Assembly (NCBI GenBank): GCA_023426145.1 | Contig: JAFABG010000038.1 | Location: forward strand, 76,503-140,502 | Length of the DNA stretch: 64,000 nt | Reading direction: 5' to 3' | From: Bacteroidota bacterium | GTDB lineage: Bacteria > Bacteroidota > Bacteroidia > Bacteroidales > Bacteroidaceae | Part shown: positions 1 through 8,506 of the stretch, piece after piece | How positions within the stretch are numbered: the first letter of the stretch is position 1 | Layout of the letters: the number at the start of each line of letters is the position of its first letter | Translations under genes and position numbers: made by a program | Notes under the pieces: model-generated | Databases searched by the model: none | Seen by the model: the letters and a program-made list of their open reading frames with translations, nothing else | Told to the model about the DNA's origin: nothing

Positions 1-1511
1 GTCCAGTCTTTCAGTTCATTCACCTTATTATCAAATAGAAGTTCTACTTTTTCAGTAATACCTTTTCGGTCATGAATGGATTTATCAAAATTCACGCGTC
101 CCATTGCCTCAACAAGAATATCCAATCGCGTACCTTTCTTTAATTCAGGCAAAGTCGTTGTAAATTCTCCTTTGCGGCGATCAAGTCTAGCTAACAGTTT
201 GCCATCTGCAAAGATTTGTGCCCAGTCATGCACCTCAGTTATTTTCAAGATAGTACCAGGACTCACTGCATCAACCAATATATTTCTATATAAGATGCTT
301 CCCCAACCTTGATCAAATTGTTCCATCGGCTGTATTTCAACTGATTGTTTGGCTTCGGGCAGATTTGAAAAAAGCGGTGCCACTTTGGTAAAATGGAATT
401 CGGGAATTTCAATAATTGGCAATGCAGCAGGAATTTCAGGTAATTTTTCTCCATCAGGAAGATACTTTCTTAACAAATTACGCAAGAGAAAATATTTTTC
501 TGTGGTCCAACCTGCTTCACTAATTGGAGCGTCATAATCATAAGAACTACACATAGCTGAGTAAGCTGGATTATTGGCTCCACCCCAATGTCCAAAAGTA
601 GTTCCCCCATGTGTCATGTAAAGACTAAATGAAATATTACGATCAAGCATATCTTTAATACCTTGTACCATATCCTTTGCAGGACGTGTTTCATGTTTTC
701 TCCCCCAATGATCAAACCAGCCACTCCAAAATTCACTACACATTAGAGGAGTCTCAGGACGAAGTTCTTTAAGTTTTTTGAATTGCTGGTCTATATTAGC
801 ACCTGTCCCAAAGTTGATGGTCCATATTAAATCATCTAGTGCATTTCTTGTGAAGTTACTGCTCCAGTCACACTGAAAGAGAGGTACATCGGTAAAACCA
901 GCTTCACGCACTAAATCACGTACTGCTGAGACATAAGGCTTGTCTGTACCGTATGATCCGTATTCATTTTCAACTTGTACCATAATAATATTCCCTCCTC
1001 TACTTATCTGTAGAGGAGCTAGCTGTTTGCCAACTTCTTTCATAAAGATACCAACACGCTCCATAAAATAAGGATCAAGCGTACGAAGTGCTACATCTTT
1101 CTTTTTTAACAACCACCAAGGTAGCCCACCCATTTCCCACTCCGCACACACATATGGACCAGGACGAACAATCACATACATTCCATGTTTCTGAGCAACG
1201 CGACAGAATGCAGCAATATCATTCTGACCAGTAAAGTCAAACTGCCCTTCTTTCTGTTCATGTATATTCCAAAAGATATAAATGCAAATGGTATTCATTC
1301 CCAAAGCTTTACACATCTCAATACGATGTTCCCAATAAGCTTCTGGGATACGAGTATAATGCAATTCAGCAGCTTTCACAATGAACGGAGTTCCGTCTAA
1401 AAGAAACGTATTCTTTCCTGCTTCAAATTTATGGGCAGTTGTCTGTCCTTCTGCATGACCCAAAAAGAAGAGCGTAAAAAAGACAAATAAAGCAATTAAC
1501 TTGTTTTTCAT
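1..1511 (-). CDS. GH35 beta-galactosidase, 5' part of the gene (3' end beyond window)
   Basis: Reading leftward from ATG at 1509-1511, the frame stays open to the window edge (about 503 codons). The product begins with a signal peptide ending near GHAEGQ, so it is exported, probably to the periplasm. A GH35 TIM barrel follows: the segment LHYTRIPEAYWEHRI, then NTICIYIFWN, VQVENEYGSYG with the acid/base Glu near residue 178, and CSEFWSGWFDHWG with the nucleophile Glu near 255. The family hydrolyses terminal beta-galactosides. After the barrel comes sequence of the beta-sandwich type usual in long GH35 enzymes; the C-terminus is missing. A TATCTTTG box sits just upstream. The convergent side is out of view, so I cannot tell whether it belongs to a polysaccharide locus to the left. 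Confidence 0.92.
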   Translation of the reverse strand, partial: MKNKLIALFVFFTLFFLGHAEGQTTAHKFEAGKNTFLLDGTPFIVKAAELHYTRIPEAYWEHRIEMCKALGMNTICIYIFWNIHEQKEGQFDFTGQNDIAAFCRVAQKHGMYVIVRPGPYVCAEWEMGGLPWWLLKKKDVALRTLDPYFMERVGIFMKEVGKQLAPLQISRGGNIIMVQVENEYGSYGTDKPYVSAVRDLVREAGFTDVPLFQCDWSSNFTRNALDDLIWTINFGTGANIDQQFKKLKELRPETPLMCSEFWSGWFDHWGRKHETRPAKDMVQGIKDMLDRNISFSLYMTHGGTTFGHWGGANNPAYSAMCSSYDYDAPISEAGWTTEKYFLLRNLLRKYLPDGEKLPEIPAALPIIEIPEFHFTKVAPLFSNLPEAKQSVEIQPMEQFDQGWGSILYRNILVDAVSPGTILKITEVHDWAQIFADGKLLARLDRRKGEFTTTLPELKKGTRLDILVEAMGRVNFDKSIHDRKGITEKVELLFDNKVNELKDW

Positions 1512-1545
1512 ATGTACTTCATTATAGAATTTAAATAGTATACGG

Positions 1546-1553
1546 CAAAGATA
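1546..1553 (-). promoter_or_regulatory. -7 promoter box for the GH35 gene
   Basis: On the minus strand this reads TATCTTTG, an exact match to the Bacteroides -7 consensus TAnnTTTG. It lies 35 bases before the GH35 start codon. No clear -33 element is visible. Confidence 0.5.
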
Positions 1554-1674
1554 ATGATTCACCTAAACTTATAAAGGATAATTTTCACTCAAAATAGGTA
1601 AGAAATAAAGCAAAGTTGCACTAAATAAAGCATTTCTGCATAATCTTCGATTCAATAAAGATTGAATTGCCATA

Positions 1675-1713
1675 AAAAAGATGGCCCAAAAACAATCGCT
1701 TTTTACAGCCATC
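1675..1713 (-). terminator. Possible terminator of the folP-dacA-tldD-tldE operon
   Basis: On the minus strand GATGGC (1708-1713) pairs with GCCATC (1680-1685), and a run of six T follows. The stem is short and the loop long, so this is tentative. It lies about 36 bases after the tldE stop codon, where a terminator is expected. Confidence 0.35.
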
Positions 1714-1748
1714 ATTTTTGGACCATTACATATATTTATATGCTATTG

Positions 1749-3068
1749 TTACAATCCACTAAAATCAACTCCTTCAAACACCAATGAAGGAATTCTCCAA
1801 GAAGAGTTTAAACGGGGATCATTACCTGTTGCAACCAAAGAGTTCCACAAAGTTATCAAATTACCTGTGACATTCATTTCAGAAACCGGCTGAGTCAATT
1901 TCCCATTTTCGATAAGAAACCCTTCGATCCCATAAGAAAAGTCGCCAGTAGAACTATTGTTATTGCCTCCATTAAATCCAGTAACAAGAATTCCTTTATC
2001 AACTTCCCTAATTAAACCCTCTAAGTTATGTTCTCCAGTTTGCATAACCAAAATAGAGGAATCACTGATGGTTGGGCTGACTCCCATCTTTTTAGCATGA
2101 TAAGTATCAATGAAATAGGTATTCAGTACACCTTGATCGAATATAGAACGCCTTTCTGTAGCTATTCCTTCGTTATCGAAATAGCGAGCACCAGAAGCCT
2201 TCACTAAGTGTGGTTCATCGATCAACGTCAATCGATCACTAGCAATTTTTTGATTCATTTTATTCAGTAAGAAAGAGTTTTTCTGCTGCAATGCTGAACC
2301 ATTTAAAGCATTCATCACAGGGCTTAACAAACGCCTCGAATTTAGAGGATCTACTACCATCGTGTAACTGCCCGATTGAACCTTCTTCTGCCCTAATTTG
2401 CGCAACACCCGTTCAAGTGCCTTTTCCCCGATTCCATGCTTAATCAAATCATCCATATAAAGTGACGATTCATACCATTGAGCAGAAGGGCGTGCCTCTC
2501 CATCGCCTTTTATAGCAATATTAGCAGAAAGAGAATACCATGTACTCTTTGTCTCTCCCTCAAAACCGTTACTTATTAAGCGATAAGCAAAATTTTCGCC
2601 ATCACTATAGGAAGAGCCCACAGAAATAATCCGTTCATCTTTTCCCAACGCTTCTTCAGCTACTGCCTTTGCTAGCTCCACCTTATCATCAGGATTTAAC
2701 GCCGTAAACTTAGTGTCATACAATTTAAGATCAGGTTTTCCACCTCTATAATATCTAGAAGAATCGGCTAATACCCGTGCTTCGTCTTTAGCTAGATATC
2801 GCGTGGAATCTATTCCATTCTTTATAAAAGCTTCCAGTTCATTCTTATTTAACCGATTAGTAGAAATAGATCCATAACGTCCGTCAACGTAAAGAGCAAG
2901 ACTTAACCCACCTTCGGATGCTTGTTGTAAGTTATCCATCTTTGCATCTCTCAAGTCGAAAGAGGTATTTGAAGATGCATATAAAAGGATCTTGGCAGCC
3001 TGACAACCATTCTTCAAAGCATAGTCCATAGCCCACTGTGCCAGTTTTTTATTTTCGTCTGTAATCAT
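1749..3068 (-). CDS. tldE: TldE/PmbA-like subunit of the TldD-TldE metalloprotease
   Basis: 439 aa, close to the usual PmbA length. PmbA (TldE) is the non-catalytic partner of TldD; in E. coli the heterodimer digests unfolded peptides and matures microcin B17 and CcdA. Family features visible are the segment VVDPLNSRRLLSPVMNAL, the middle region DEGIATERR-like (NEGIATERRSIFDQGVL), and the C-terminal FLIENGKLTQPV block shared with TldD. There is no HExxxH zinc motif, as expected for this subunit. No signal peptide is seen, unlike the neighbouring TldD. It is the last gene of a four-gene operon, 32 bases after tldD. Confidence 0.88.
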   Translation of the reverse strand: MITDENKKLAQWAMDYALKNGCQAAKILLYASSNTSFDLRDAKMDNLQQASEGGLSLALYVDGRYGSISTNRLNKNELEAFIKNGIDSTRYLAKDEARVLADSSRYYRGGKPDLKLYDTKFTALNPDDKVELAKAVAEEALGKDERIISVGSSYSDGENFAYRLISNGFEGETKSTWYSLSANIAIKGDGEARPSAQWYESSLYMDDLIKHGIGEKALERVLRKLGQKKVQSGSYTMVVDPLNSRRLLSPVMNALNGSALQQKNSFLLNKMNQKIASDRLTLIDEPHLVKASGARYFDNEGIATERRSIFDQGVLNTYFIDTYHAKKMGVSPTISDSSILVMQTGEHNLEGLIREVDKGILVTGFNGGNNNSSTGDFSYGIEGFLIENGKLTQPVSEMNVTGNLITLWNSLVATGNDPRLNSSWRIPSLVFEGVDFSGL

Positions 3069-3100
3069 AGGTTCATCTTTTTAAAGTAGATATATACTTT

Positions 3101-4648
3101 TTAATTCTCACCACCTACAGTTAGTTTGCTAACTAAAGCTGAAGGCATACCGCAAGTCACCGGACAAGACTGTCCATCTTTTCCACAAGTCCAAGTTCCG
3201 TTATCAATCTTCGCATTAGTCCCAACCATCGTAATATCTGCTAATGCTTTTGGCCCGTTGCCAATAATATTGATATCTTTAATCGGTTGTGTCAGCTTAC
3301 CGTCTTCAATCATATAACCTGATTTTACAAAGAAAGTAAAGTCTCCAGCACCAATCTGCACCTGCCCATTCGTAAAGTTATCTACAAAAATGCCTCGTTT
3401 TACAGAAGAGATTATATCTGCTTCGTTCACATTGCCAGCCTCCATATAAGTGGCTCTCATTCGAGGAATAGGCAAACAACGGAAAGACTCACGACGTCCG
3501 TTTCCTGTTGGCTTTACATCATAATGTTTTGCACTAATACGATCGTGGAGGTAACTTGTTAGAACCCCATCTTTAATCATATAAGTTTTCTGACCTTCTG
3601 CACCTTCATCATCAAAATTAACAGAACCACGATTAAAAGGAATAGTACCATCGTCTATTACACTTATATGTTCATTGCAAACTTTCTTATTCAGTTGATC
3701 CGCAAATATGGAGATATTTTTTCTATTAAAATCGGCCTCAAAGGTGTGTCCAATAGCCTCATGAAGTAATATTCCTGATCCACCAGCTCCCATCACAACA
3801 GGCATTTCACCTCCTTTGGGCTTTATTGCTTTAAACATTAAAGAAGTCTGATCAACAGCCTCACGAGCGATAACATCCACGACTTCTTCTGTCAAAAAGT
3901 CAAACCCTCTACGATAAGCGCGAGCAGCATAACCATTTTCTGTTTTTCCATTTTCTTCCATGATACATACTGCACCCAGAGTCACCATCGGACGATAATC
4001 GTAAAACATCGCTCCTTCTGAATTGCAGAAAAAGATGTGAGAAGTGGTATCACTTTGGCTAGCTTGAACCTTATGTACCCGTTTATCCAAAGAGAATATC
4101 TTATCATTTAGTTTCTGTAAATAAGGTATTTTATCTTTCAAACTGACATCTTCCCAAGAAGATGCTACACTATAAAAATTCTTCTTTAATTCCTTTGGAG
4201 CCAAGTCTATAGGTTTGTTTCCTCTATTAGCAGAAGCTATGCGAGCAGCTGTCCTAGCCGCTTTCAACATCTCCTCCAACGTAATATTTTCAACATAAGC
4301 ATAACCACTTTGATCCCCTATCAGAACTCGTACTCCAACTCCATAATCAATATTTGAATAGCTATTGTTAACTTCGCCATCCATCAAACGAATACTATTA
4401 GAAATTGTATGTTCAAAGAAAAGATCAGCATAATCGCCCCCTTTTTCCAATGCAGCGGCAAGAACTTTTTTTAGGTCTGCCTCACTTACCCCGAAATGAT
4501 TCATAGCTAAAGCAACCGATGATCTTTTATCAGTCCCTTCACCCCCCAATGCACCCGGAGCAGTCAGAGCCATAGCAGGACCAGTAGCCAACGAGCCCAA
4601 CAGTGCTATACCTCCTGTTTTAAGAAAATTACGTCTGTCCATGTTCAC
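3101..4648 (-). CDS. tldD: TldD-like zinc metalloprotease with a twin-arginine-type leader
   Basis: 515 aa. The catalytic subunit of the TldD/TldE protease. The zinc motif HEAIGH (HExxxH) is near residue 297, inside GGSGILLHEAIGHTFEAD, and the C-terminal block YMIEDGKLTQPI is typical of the family. The N-terminus is unusual: MDRRNFLKTGG then a hydrophobic stretch ending in AMA, a twin-arginine (Tat) style signal absent from E. coli TldD. Two starts are possible, the first Met or the Met two codons later; both keep the leader. Three Cys near the C-terminus (CGKDGQSCPVTCG) could bind a metal or form a disulfide. The gene lies 13 bases after dacA and 32 before tldE, so co-transcription is very likely. 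Confidence 0.9.
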   Translation of the reverse strand: MNMDRRNFLKTGGIALLGSLATGPAMALTAPGALGGEGTDKRSSVALAMNHFGVSEADLKKVLAAALEKGGDYADLFFEHTISNSIRLMDGEVNNSYSNIDYGVGVRVLIGDQSGYAYVENITLEEMLKAARTAARIASANRGNKPIDLAPKELKKNFYSVASSWEDVSLKDKIPYLQKLNDKIFSLDKRVHKVQASQSDTTSHIFFCNSEGAMFYDYRPMVTLGAVCIMEENGKTENGYAARAYRRGFDFLTEEVVDVIAREAVDQTSLMFKAIKPKGGEMPVVMGAGGSGILLHEAIGHTFEADFNRKNISIFADQLNKKVCNEHISVIDDGTIPFNRGSVNFDDEGAEGQKTYMIKDGVLTSYLHDRISAKHYDVKPTGNGRRESFRCLPIPRMRATYMEAGNVNEADIISSVKRGIFVDNFTNGQVQIGAGDFTFFVKSGYMIEDGKLTQPIKDINIIGNGPKALADITMVGTNAKIDNGTWTCGKDGQSCPVTCGMPSALVSKLTVGGEN

Positions 4649-4661
4649 TTATTTTTTATAT

Positions 4662-5426
4662 TCAAATATCTTTAGTGAGTAGACTTTCAAGCTCTTCGGC
4701 GTTTAAACGAAGGTAGAATTGTCCACGATAAGCCACAGAAATACCTCCTGTCTCTTCAGAGACAATGATAGCGTGGGCGTCAGACTTTTGTGCAATACCC
4801 ATAGCCGCTCGATGACGTAGCCCCAACTCCTTAGGAATGTTCAAATCATGAGATACAGGTAGAATACAGCCCGCCGCTTTTATTCTTTTTTTACTAATTA
4901 CCATTGCCCCATCATGTAAAGGACTATTCTTAAAAAAGATGTTCTCAATCAGCCGCTGATTTACTGAAGCGTCTATCGTTTCACCCGTACGGACTACTTC
5001 ATCCAAAGGAATCGTATGTTCAATTACAATTAAGGCACCTACTTTCTGCTTACCCATACTCAAGCAAGCCATTACAATAGGCATTATATCATCATGCTTT
5101 AAAGCTTCTTTTTTCCCACCGCTAAAAAAGTGAGCTAATGCACTCACATGGCGATGAGAACCCAACGTCAATAAGAATCGACGTATCTCGTCTTGAAAAA
5201 GAACTATAAGAGCAATTACTCCAACATTCATAAGTGTGTCAAAAATCGACCCCAAAAGCCGCATTTCCAACACTTGGGTTACAATAAGCCAAAGCAAAAT
5301 AAAAACTAGGATTCCTGTAAAAATCTTAATCGAACCAGAAGCTTTCATCAGCTTATATGTATAATAAAGCAAAAAAGCGACTAAAAAAACATCAATAAAA
5401 TCTTTTATGCCAACGTTAAAAAACAC
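4662..5426 (-). CDS. dacA: Diadenylate cyclase (c-di-AMP synthase), CdaA type
   Basis: 254 aa. It makes cyclic di-AMP from two ATP at the inner face of the cytoplasmic membrane. The first 80 or so residues form three hydrophobic segments, the CdaA membrane anchor. The DAC (DisA_N) domain follows, with its two signature motifs: SPLHDGAMVI (DGA near residue 170) and LRHRAAMG (RHR near 203), which bind and act on ATP. Length matches CdaA proteins. The gene sits between folP (26 bases upstream) and tldD (13 bases downstream), with no CdaR gene adjacent, as is common in Bacteroidetes. Confidence 0.95.
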   Translation of the reverse strand: MFFNVGIKDFIDVFLVAFLLYYTYKLMKASGSIKIFTGILVFILLWLIVTQVLEMRLLGSIFDTLMNVGVIALIVLFQDEIRRFLLTLGSHRHVSALAHFFSGGKKEALKHDDIMPIVMACLSMGKQKVGALIVIEHTIPLDEVVRTGETIDASVNQRLIENIFFKNSPLHDGAMVISKKRIKAAGCILPVSHDLNIPKELGLRHRAAMGIAQKSDAHAIIVSEETGGISVAYRGQFYLRLNAEELESLLTKDI

Positions 5427-5452
5427 GATACTAGCTTTATTAAATTAATAAA

Positions 5453-6295
5453 TCACATCATTTTTGTCACAATACAAACAGCCTCAACAGCTTCACGTAC
5501 ATCATGCACACGAAGTATATTAGCCCCTTTCAACAAGCTTATCGTATTTAGTACTGTAGTACCATTTAATGCTTGTTGAGGACCTCCACCTAATAAATTA
5601 TAAATCATTGATTTGCGTGAGACGCCTACTAGTATAGGAAGCTCAAAGACTTTAAATTCTTCTAAAGAAGCCATCAGCTCATAATTATGATCCAATGTTT
5701 TGCCAAATCCGAAACCAGGATCAAGAATAATATCTTTCATACCTAAATCACGCAATTGTTGAACTTTACGCGCAAAGTACATGAAAATTTCTTTAAGAAG
5801 ATTATCATAATGAGGCTCGTTTTGCATACTCTGAGGAGTTCCTTGCATATGCATCATCACATAAGGCACCCCTAAGCGTGCTACAGTTTCAAACATTCGA
5901 TGATCCATTTCACCTGCAGAAATATCATTAATAATAGCCACTCCATATTCCCTCACGCACCATTCTGCCACATCAGCGCGGAAAGTATCCACTGAAATAA
6001 TAGCATCGGGATAGCTACGATTTAAGATCTCAAGTCCTAATCGCAAACGAGCCATTTCTTCTTCAGCAGTAATATGTTGGGCGTTAGGTCGAGAGGAATA
6101 GGCACCAATATCAATAATCGAAGCACCCTCTTCAACAATCTGGTGAGCTCTAGCTTCGATCTCATTTTGAGTTTGCATCCTGCTACCAGAATAAAAAGAA
6201 TCGGGAGTCACATTTAAAATCCCCATCACCTTAGCTACAGATACATCAATTAAACTTCCATTGACATTTATATATAAGGGAGAAATAGTTTCCAT
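5453..6295 (-). CDS. folP: Dihydropteroate synthase
   Basis: 280 aa, normal for FolP. It condenses 6-hydroxymethyl-dihydropterin pyrophosphate with p-aminobenzoate in folate synthesis and is the sulfonamide target. Motifs in order: MGILNVTPDSFYSGSR near the N-terminus, DIGAYSSRP, VDTFRADVA, INDISAG, DPGFGFGKT and LVGVSRKSMI. The expected Asn, Asp, Lys and Arg contacts are present. It is the first gene of the folP-dacA-tldD-tldE operon and is divergent from the histidine kinase at 6412; back-to-back -7 boxes lie between them. Confidence 0.96.
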   Translation of the reverse strand: METISPLYINVNGSLIDVSVAKVMGILNVTPDSFYSGSRMQTQNEIEARAHQIVEEGASIIDIGAYSSRPNAQHITAEEEMARLRLGLEILNRSYPDAIISVDTFRADVAEWCVREYGVAIINDISAGEMDHRMFETVARLGVPYVMMHMQGTPQSMQNEPHYDNLLKEIFMYFARKVQQLRDLGMKDIILDPGFGFGKTLDHNYELMASLEEFKVFELPILVGVSRKSMIYNLLGGGPQQALNGTTVLNTISLLKGANILRVHDVREAVEAVCIVTKMM

Positions 6296-6323
6296 ACGTA
6301 AATTTATTCAGTTAGACCCATGC

Positions 6324-6331
6324 AAATGTAG
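6324..6331 (-). promoter_or_regulatory. -7 promoter box for the folP operon
   Basis: Minus strand TACATTTG, an exact TAnnTTTG match, 28 bases before the folP start codon. Confidence 0.55.
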
Positions 6332-6373
6332 ATAAAAAAAGCTAGTATTCGTATTAAAATTCAGAAATAAACG

Positions 6374-6381
6374 TATATTTG
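6374..6381 (+). promoter_or_regulatory. -7 promoter box for the histidine kinase gene
   Basis: TATATTTG, an exact TAnnTTTG match. The TTG inside this box is the first in-frame start of the kinase reading frame, but the box itself argues that the true start is the ATG at 6412. Confidence 0.55.
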
Positions 6382-6411
6382 CATTCAATAGAACTACCGA
6401 AAACAATTATC

Positions 6412-8430
6412 ATGAGCCGATTGTCCCGATTTATCACAGGAACTCTCCTCTCCCTTTTGTTCATCAATATTCCTGCAAAAGGGCAAAAGGAAGCTGAGGT
6501 TTTCAACGTTGATCCTACAGTTTATGCTTACTATCAACGCTGCCAGGAACGTCTATTTGATCCTGTCGTCCTCAAAATGTCCGATACGCTATACCAAATG
6601 GCTACCGAACATCATGATCAAAGAATGCAAGCAGTTTCTCTTTCCACTAAGCTAGACTATTATTATTATCAAGCAACAAACGAAGATAGTATTGTTCATT
6701 ACACTAACAAAGTTAAATTATTCGCTAGAGAAACTCAACAACCTAAATACTATTATTTTGCTTGGGCAAACCGATTAATTCTTTATTACCTCAAGACTGG
6801 AAGAAGTAATATAGCTCTCTATGAAGCGGAAAAGATGCTACAAGAAGCACAAGACGAGAACAACAAAATAGGGCTTTTATACTGTTACAACATTATGTCC
6901 CAGATTTATACAATCAAAAGATTCGAAGAAATGGCTTCTGATTGGAGAATCAAAGAAATTGAGCTAACAGAAAAACATGATCTTGAAAATTATAACATTA
7001 GCAACACTTATTCTCAACTTGCCTATTATTATATCTTACACCACAAACAAACGCAAGCCTTAGAAACGATAAAAAAAGCAACCCAAACGGCCAATTCAAT
7101 TAGCCACAAGATATTAGCAAAGCTAGCATATGTTGATTATTACACTCAATTCGGGTATCTTCAGGAAGCTGCAAAAACACTAGAGGAATGCAGAGAGCTT
7201 TTTGGTCAAGATAAAAGACTAGATGCATTGAAAAAAAGATTTTATCGTTCAGAGACATACTATTATCAAGCGAGCAAACAATTCCAAAAAGCATTAGCAT
7301 CTACCGACAATCAACAAATTGAGGAGCGGAGATTAAATGAATATGCACTTGACAGTGAACAATACCGCACAAAAGGAGAAATATACAAACAGATGGGGAA
7401 ACCAGAGGAAGCAGTAAAGTATCTACAAATGTATATTCAAATAGATGATTCTCTAAAGATTGCTAATGAGCAACTGGCAAGTAGTGAGTTTGCAACTCTT
7501 TTAAATGTTGAAAAACTTAATGCTGAGAAGAAAGAATTGATGCTTCAGACGCAAAAAAAAGAGTTACGTAATAAGACAACACTCATTTTTTCATTGATCA
7601 TTTTATTAGCCATTTTATTCGTTTTCTTATATCGCGAAAATAGCCTAAATAGAAAATTGAAGAGCTCCGAAAGTGAATTAAGAAATAAGAATGAAGAACT
7701 AACTTACTCAAAAGAAGAGCTACGGAAAGCAAAAGAACAAGCAGAGGCAAATAGTCAGATGAAAACGACTTTTATCCAAAGTATGTCTCATGAGATCCGA
7801 ACTCCGCTAAACTCGATCATTGGCTTTTCGCAAATCCTAAGTGATAATTTTAGCAATGAGCATCCTGAGACAAAGGAGTTTGTTGATATCATAAAAGCGA
7901 ATTCTGACGACTTGCTTCGATTGGTTACTGACGTGTTAACTCTCTCCGAGCTTGACCAATACAACATATTGCCCACTGATATAAAAACCGATATCAACAT
8001 GATCTGCCAGTTGTCTACTGAAGTTGCCCAATCTCAGAAGCGAGATACAGTTGACTTTTATTTCAAGCCAGCTAGAGAAGAGCTAATTACACTTAGCAAC
8101 CCTGAAAGAATTGCACAGGTATTATCTAACCTAGCACATAATGCAATAAAGTTTACCGAGAATGGCTATATTGAAGTAGCCTATTCCGTCTTTGAAGAAC
8201 AAAAGAAAATAGAGATTACTGTAACCGACACTGGAATTGGAATTCCTAAAGAAAAGCAAGAAGAAGTATTTGAGCGCTTCTTCAAAATGGACTCCTTCTC
8301 TCAGGGCACTGGTCTCGGATTATCAATTTGTCGCAGTATAGCTGAGAAATTGGGTGGTAGCTTAAAGATAGACTCCTCTTACACAAATGGATGCCGAATG
8401 GTATTCACCCTTCCTTTGGTATATGCCTAA
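6412..8430 (+). CDS. Sensor histidine kinase with N-terminal TPR region
   Basis: 672 aa from ATG 6412. The frame also allows TTG at 6379, but that codon lies inside a promoter -7 box, so I prefer the ATG. The order is: signal peptide ending near AKGQ; a periplasmic alpha-helical region of tetratricopeptide type, with repeats such as KMGKPEEAVKYLQMYIQID; one membrane segment near residues 389-407; a coiled coil; a HisKA domain with the phospho-accepting His in MSHEIRTPLNS near 459; and a HATPase domain with NLAHNAIKFTENG (N box), DTGIGIP (G1) and GTGLGLSI (G2). There is no receiver or DNA-binding domain and no adjacent response regulator, so its partner is elsewhere. The signal is unknown. Confidence 0.9.
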   Translation: MSRLSRFITGTLLSLLFINIPAKGQKEAEVFNVDPTVYAYYQRCQERLFDPVVLKMSDTLYQMATEHHDQRMQAVSLSTKLDYYYYQATNEDSIVHYTNKVKLFARETQQPKYYYFAWANRLILYYLKTGRSNIALYEAEKMLQEAQDENNKIGLLYCYNIMSQIYTIKRFEEMASDWRIKEIELTEKHDLENYNISNTYSQLAYYYILHHKQTQALETIKKATQTANSISHKILAKLAYVDYYTQFGYLQEAAKTLEECRELFGQDKRLDALKKRFYRSETYYYQASKQFQKALASTDNQQIEERRLNEYALDSEQYRTKGEIYKQMGKPEEAVKYLQMYIQIDDSLKIANEQLASSEFATLLNVEKLNAEKKELMLQTQKKELRNKTTLIFSLIILLAILFVFLYRENSLNRKLKSSESELRNKNEELTYSKEELRKAKEQAEANSQMKTTFIQSMSHEIRTPLNSIIGFSQILSDNFSNEHPETKEFVDIIKANSDDLLRLVTDVLTLSELDQYNILPTDIKTDINMICQLSTEVAQSQKRDTVDFYFKPAREELITLSNPERIAQVLSNLAHNAIKFTENGYIEVAYSVFEEQKKIEITVTDTGIGIPKEKQEEVFERFFKMDSFSQGTGLGLSICRSIAEKLGGSLKIDSSYTNGCRMVFTLPLVYA

Positions 8431-8473
8431 GTAAAAAAGGCTCCAACCCTTATAAAATCCCAAAAGAATAGTC

Positions 8474-8481
8474 TATCTTTG
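8474..8481 (+). promoter_or_regulatory. -7 promoter box for murF
   Basis: TATCTTTG, an exact TAnnTTTG match, 25 bases before the murF ATG. Confidence 0.5.
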
Positions 8482-8506
8482 TAACGTTTAAATAAAAGAT
8501 TAGGCT

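Noticed and set aside
6379..6411. TTG start of the histidine kinase
   Set aside because: The TTG is part of the TATATTTG -7 box; translation cannot begin inside its own promoter. The ATG at 6412 begins a signal peptide.
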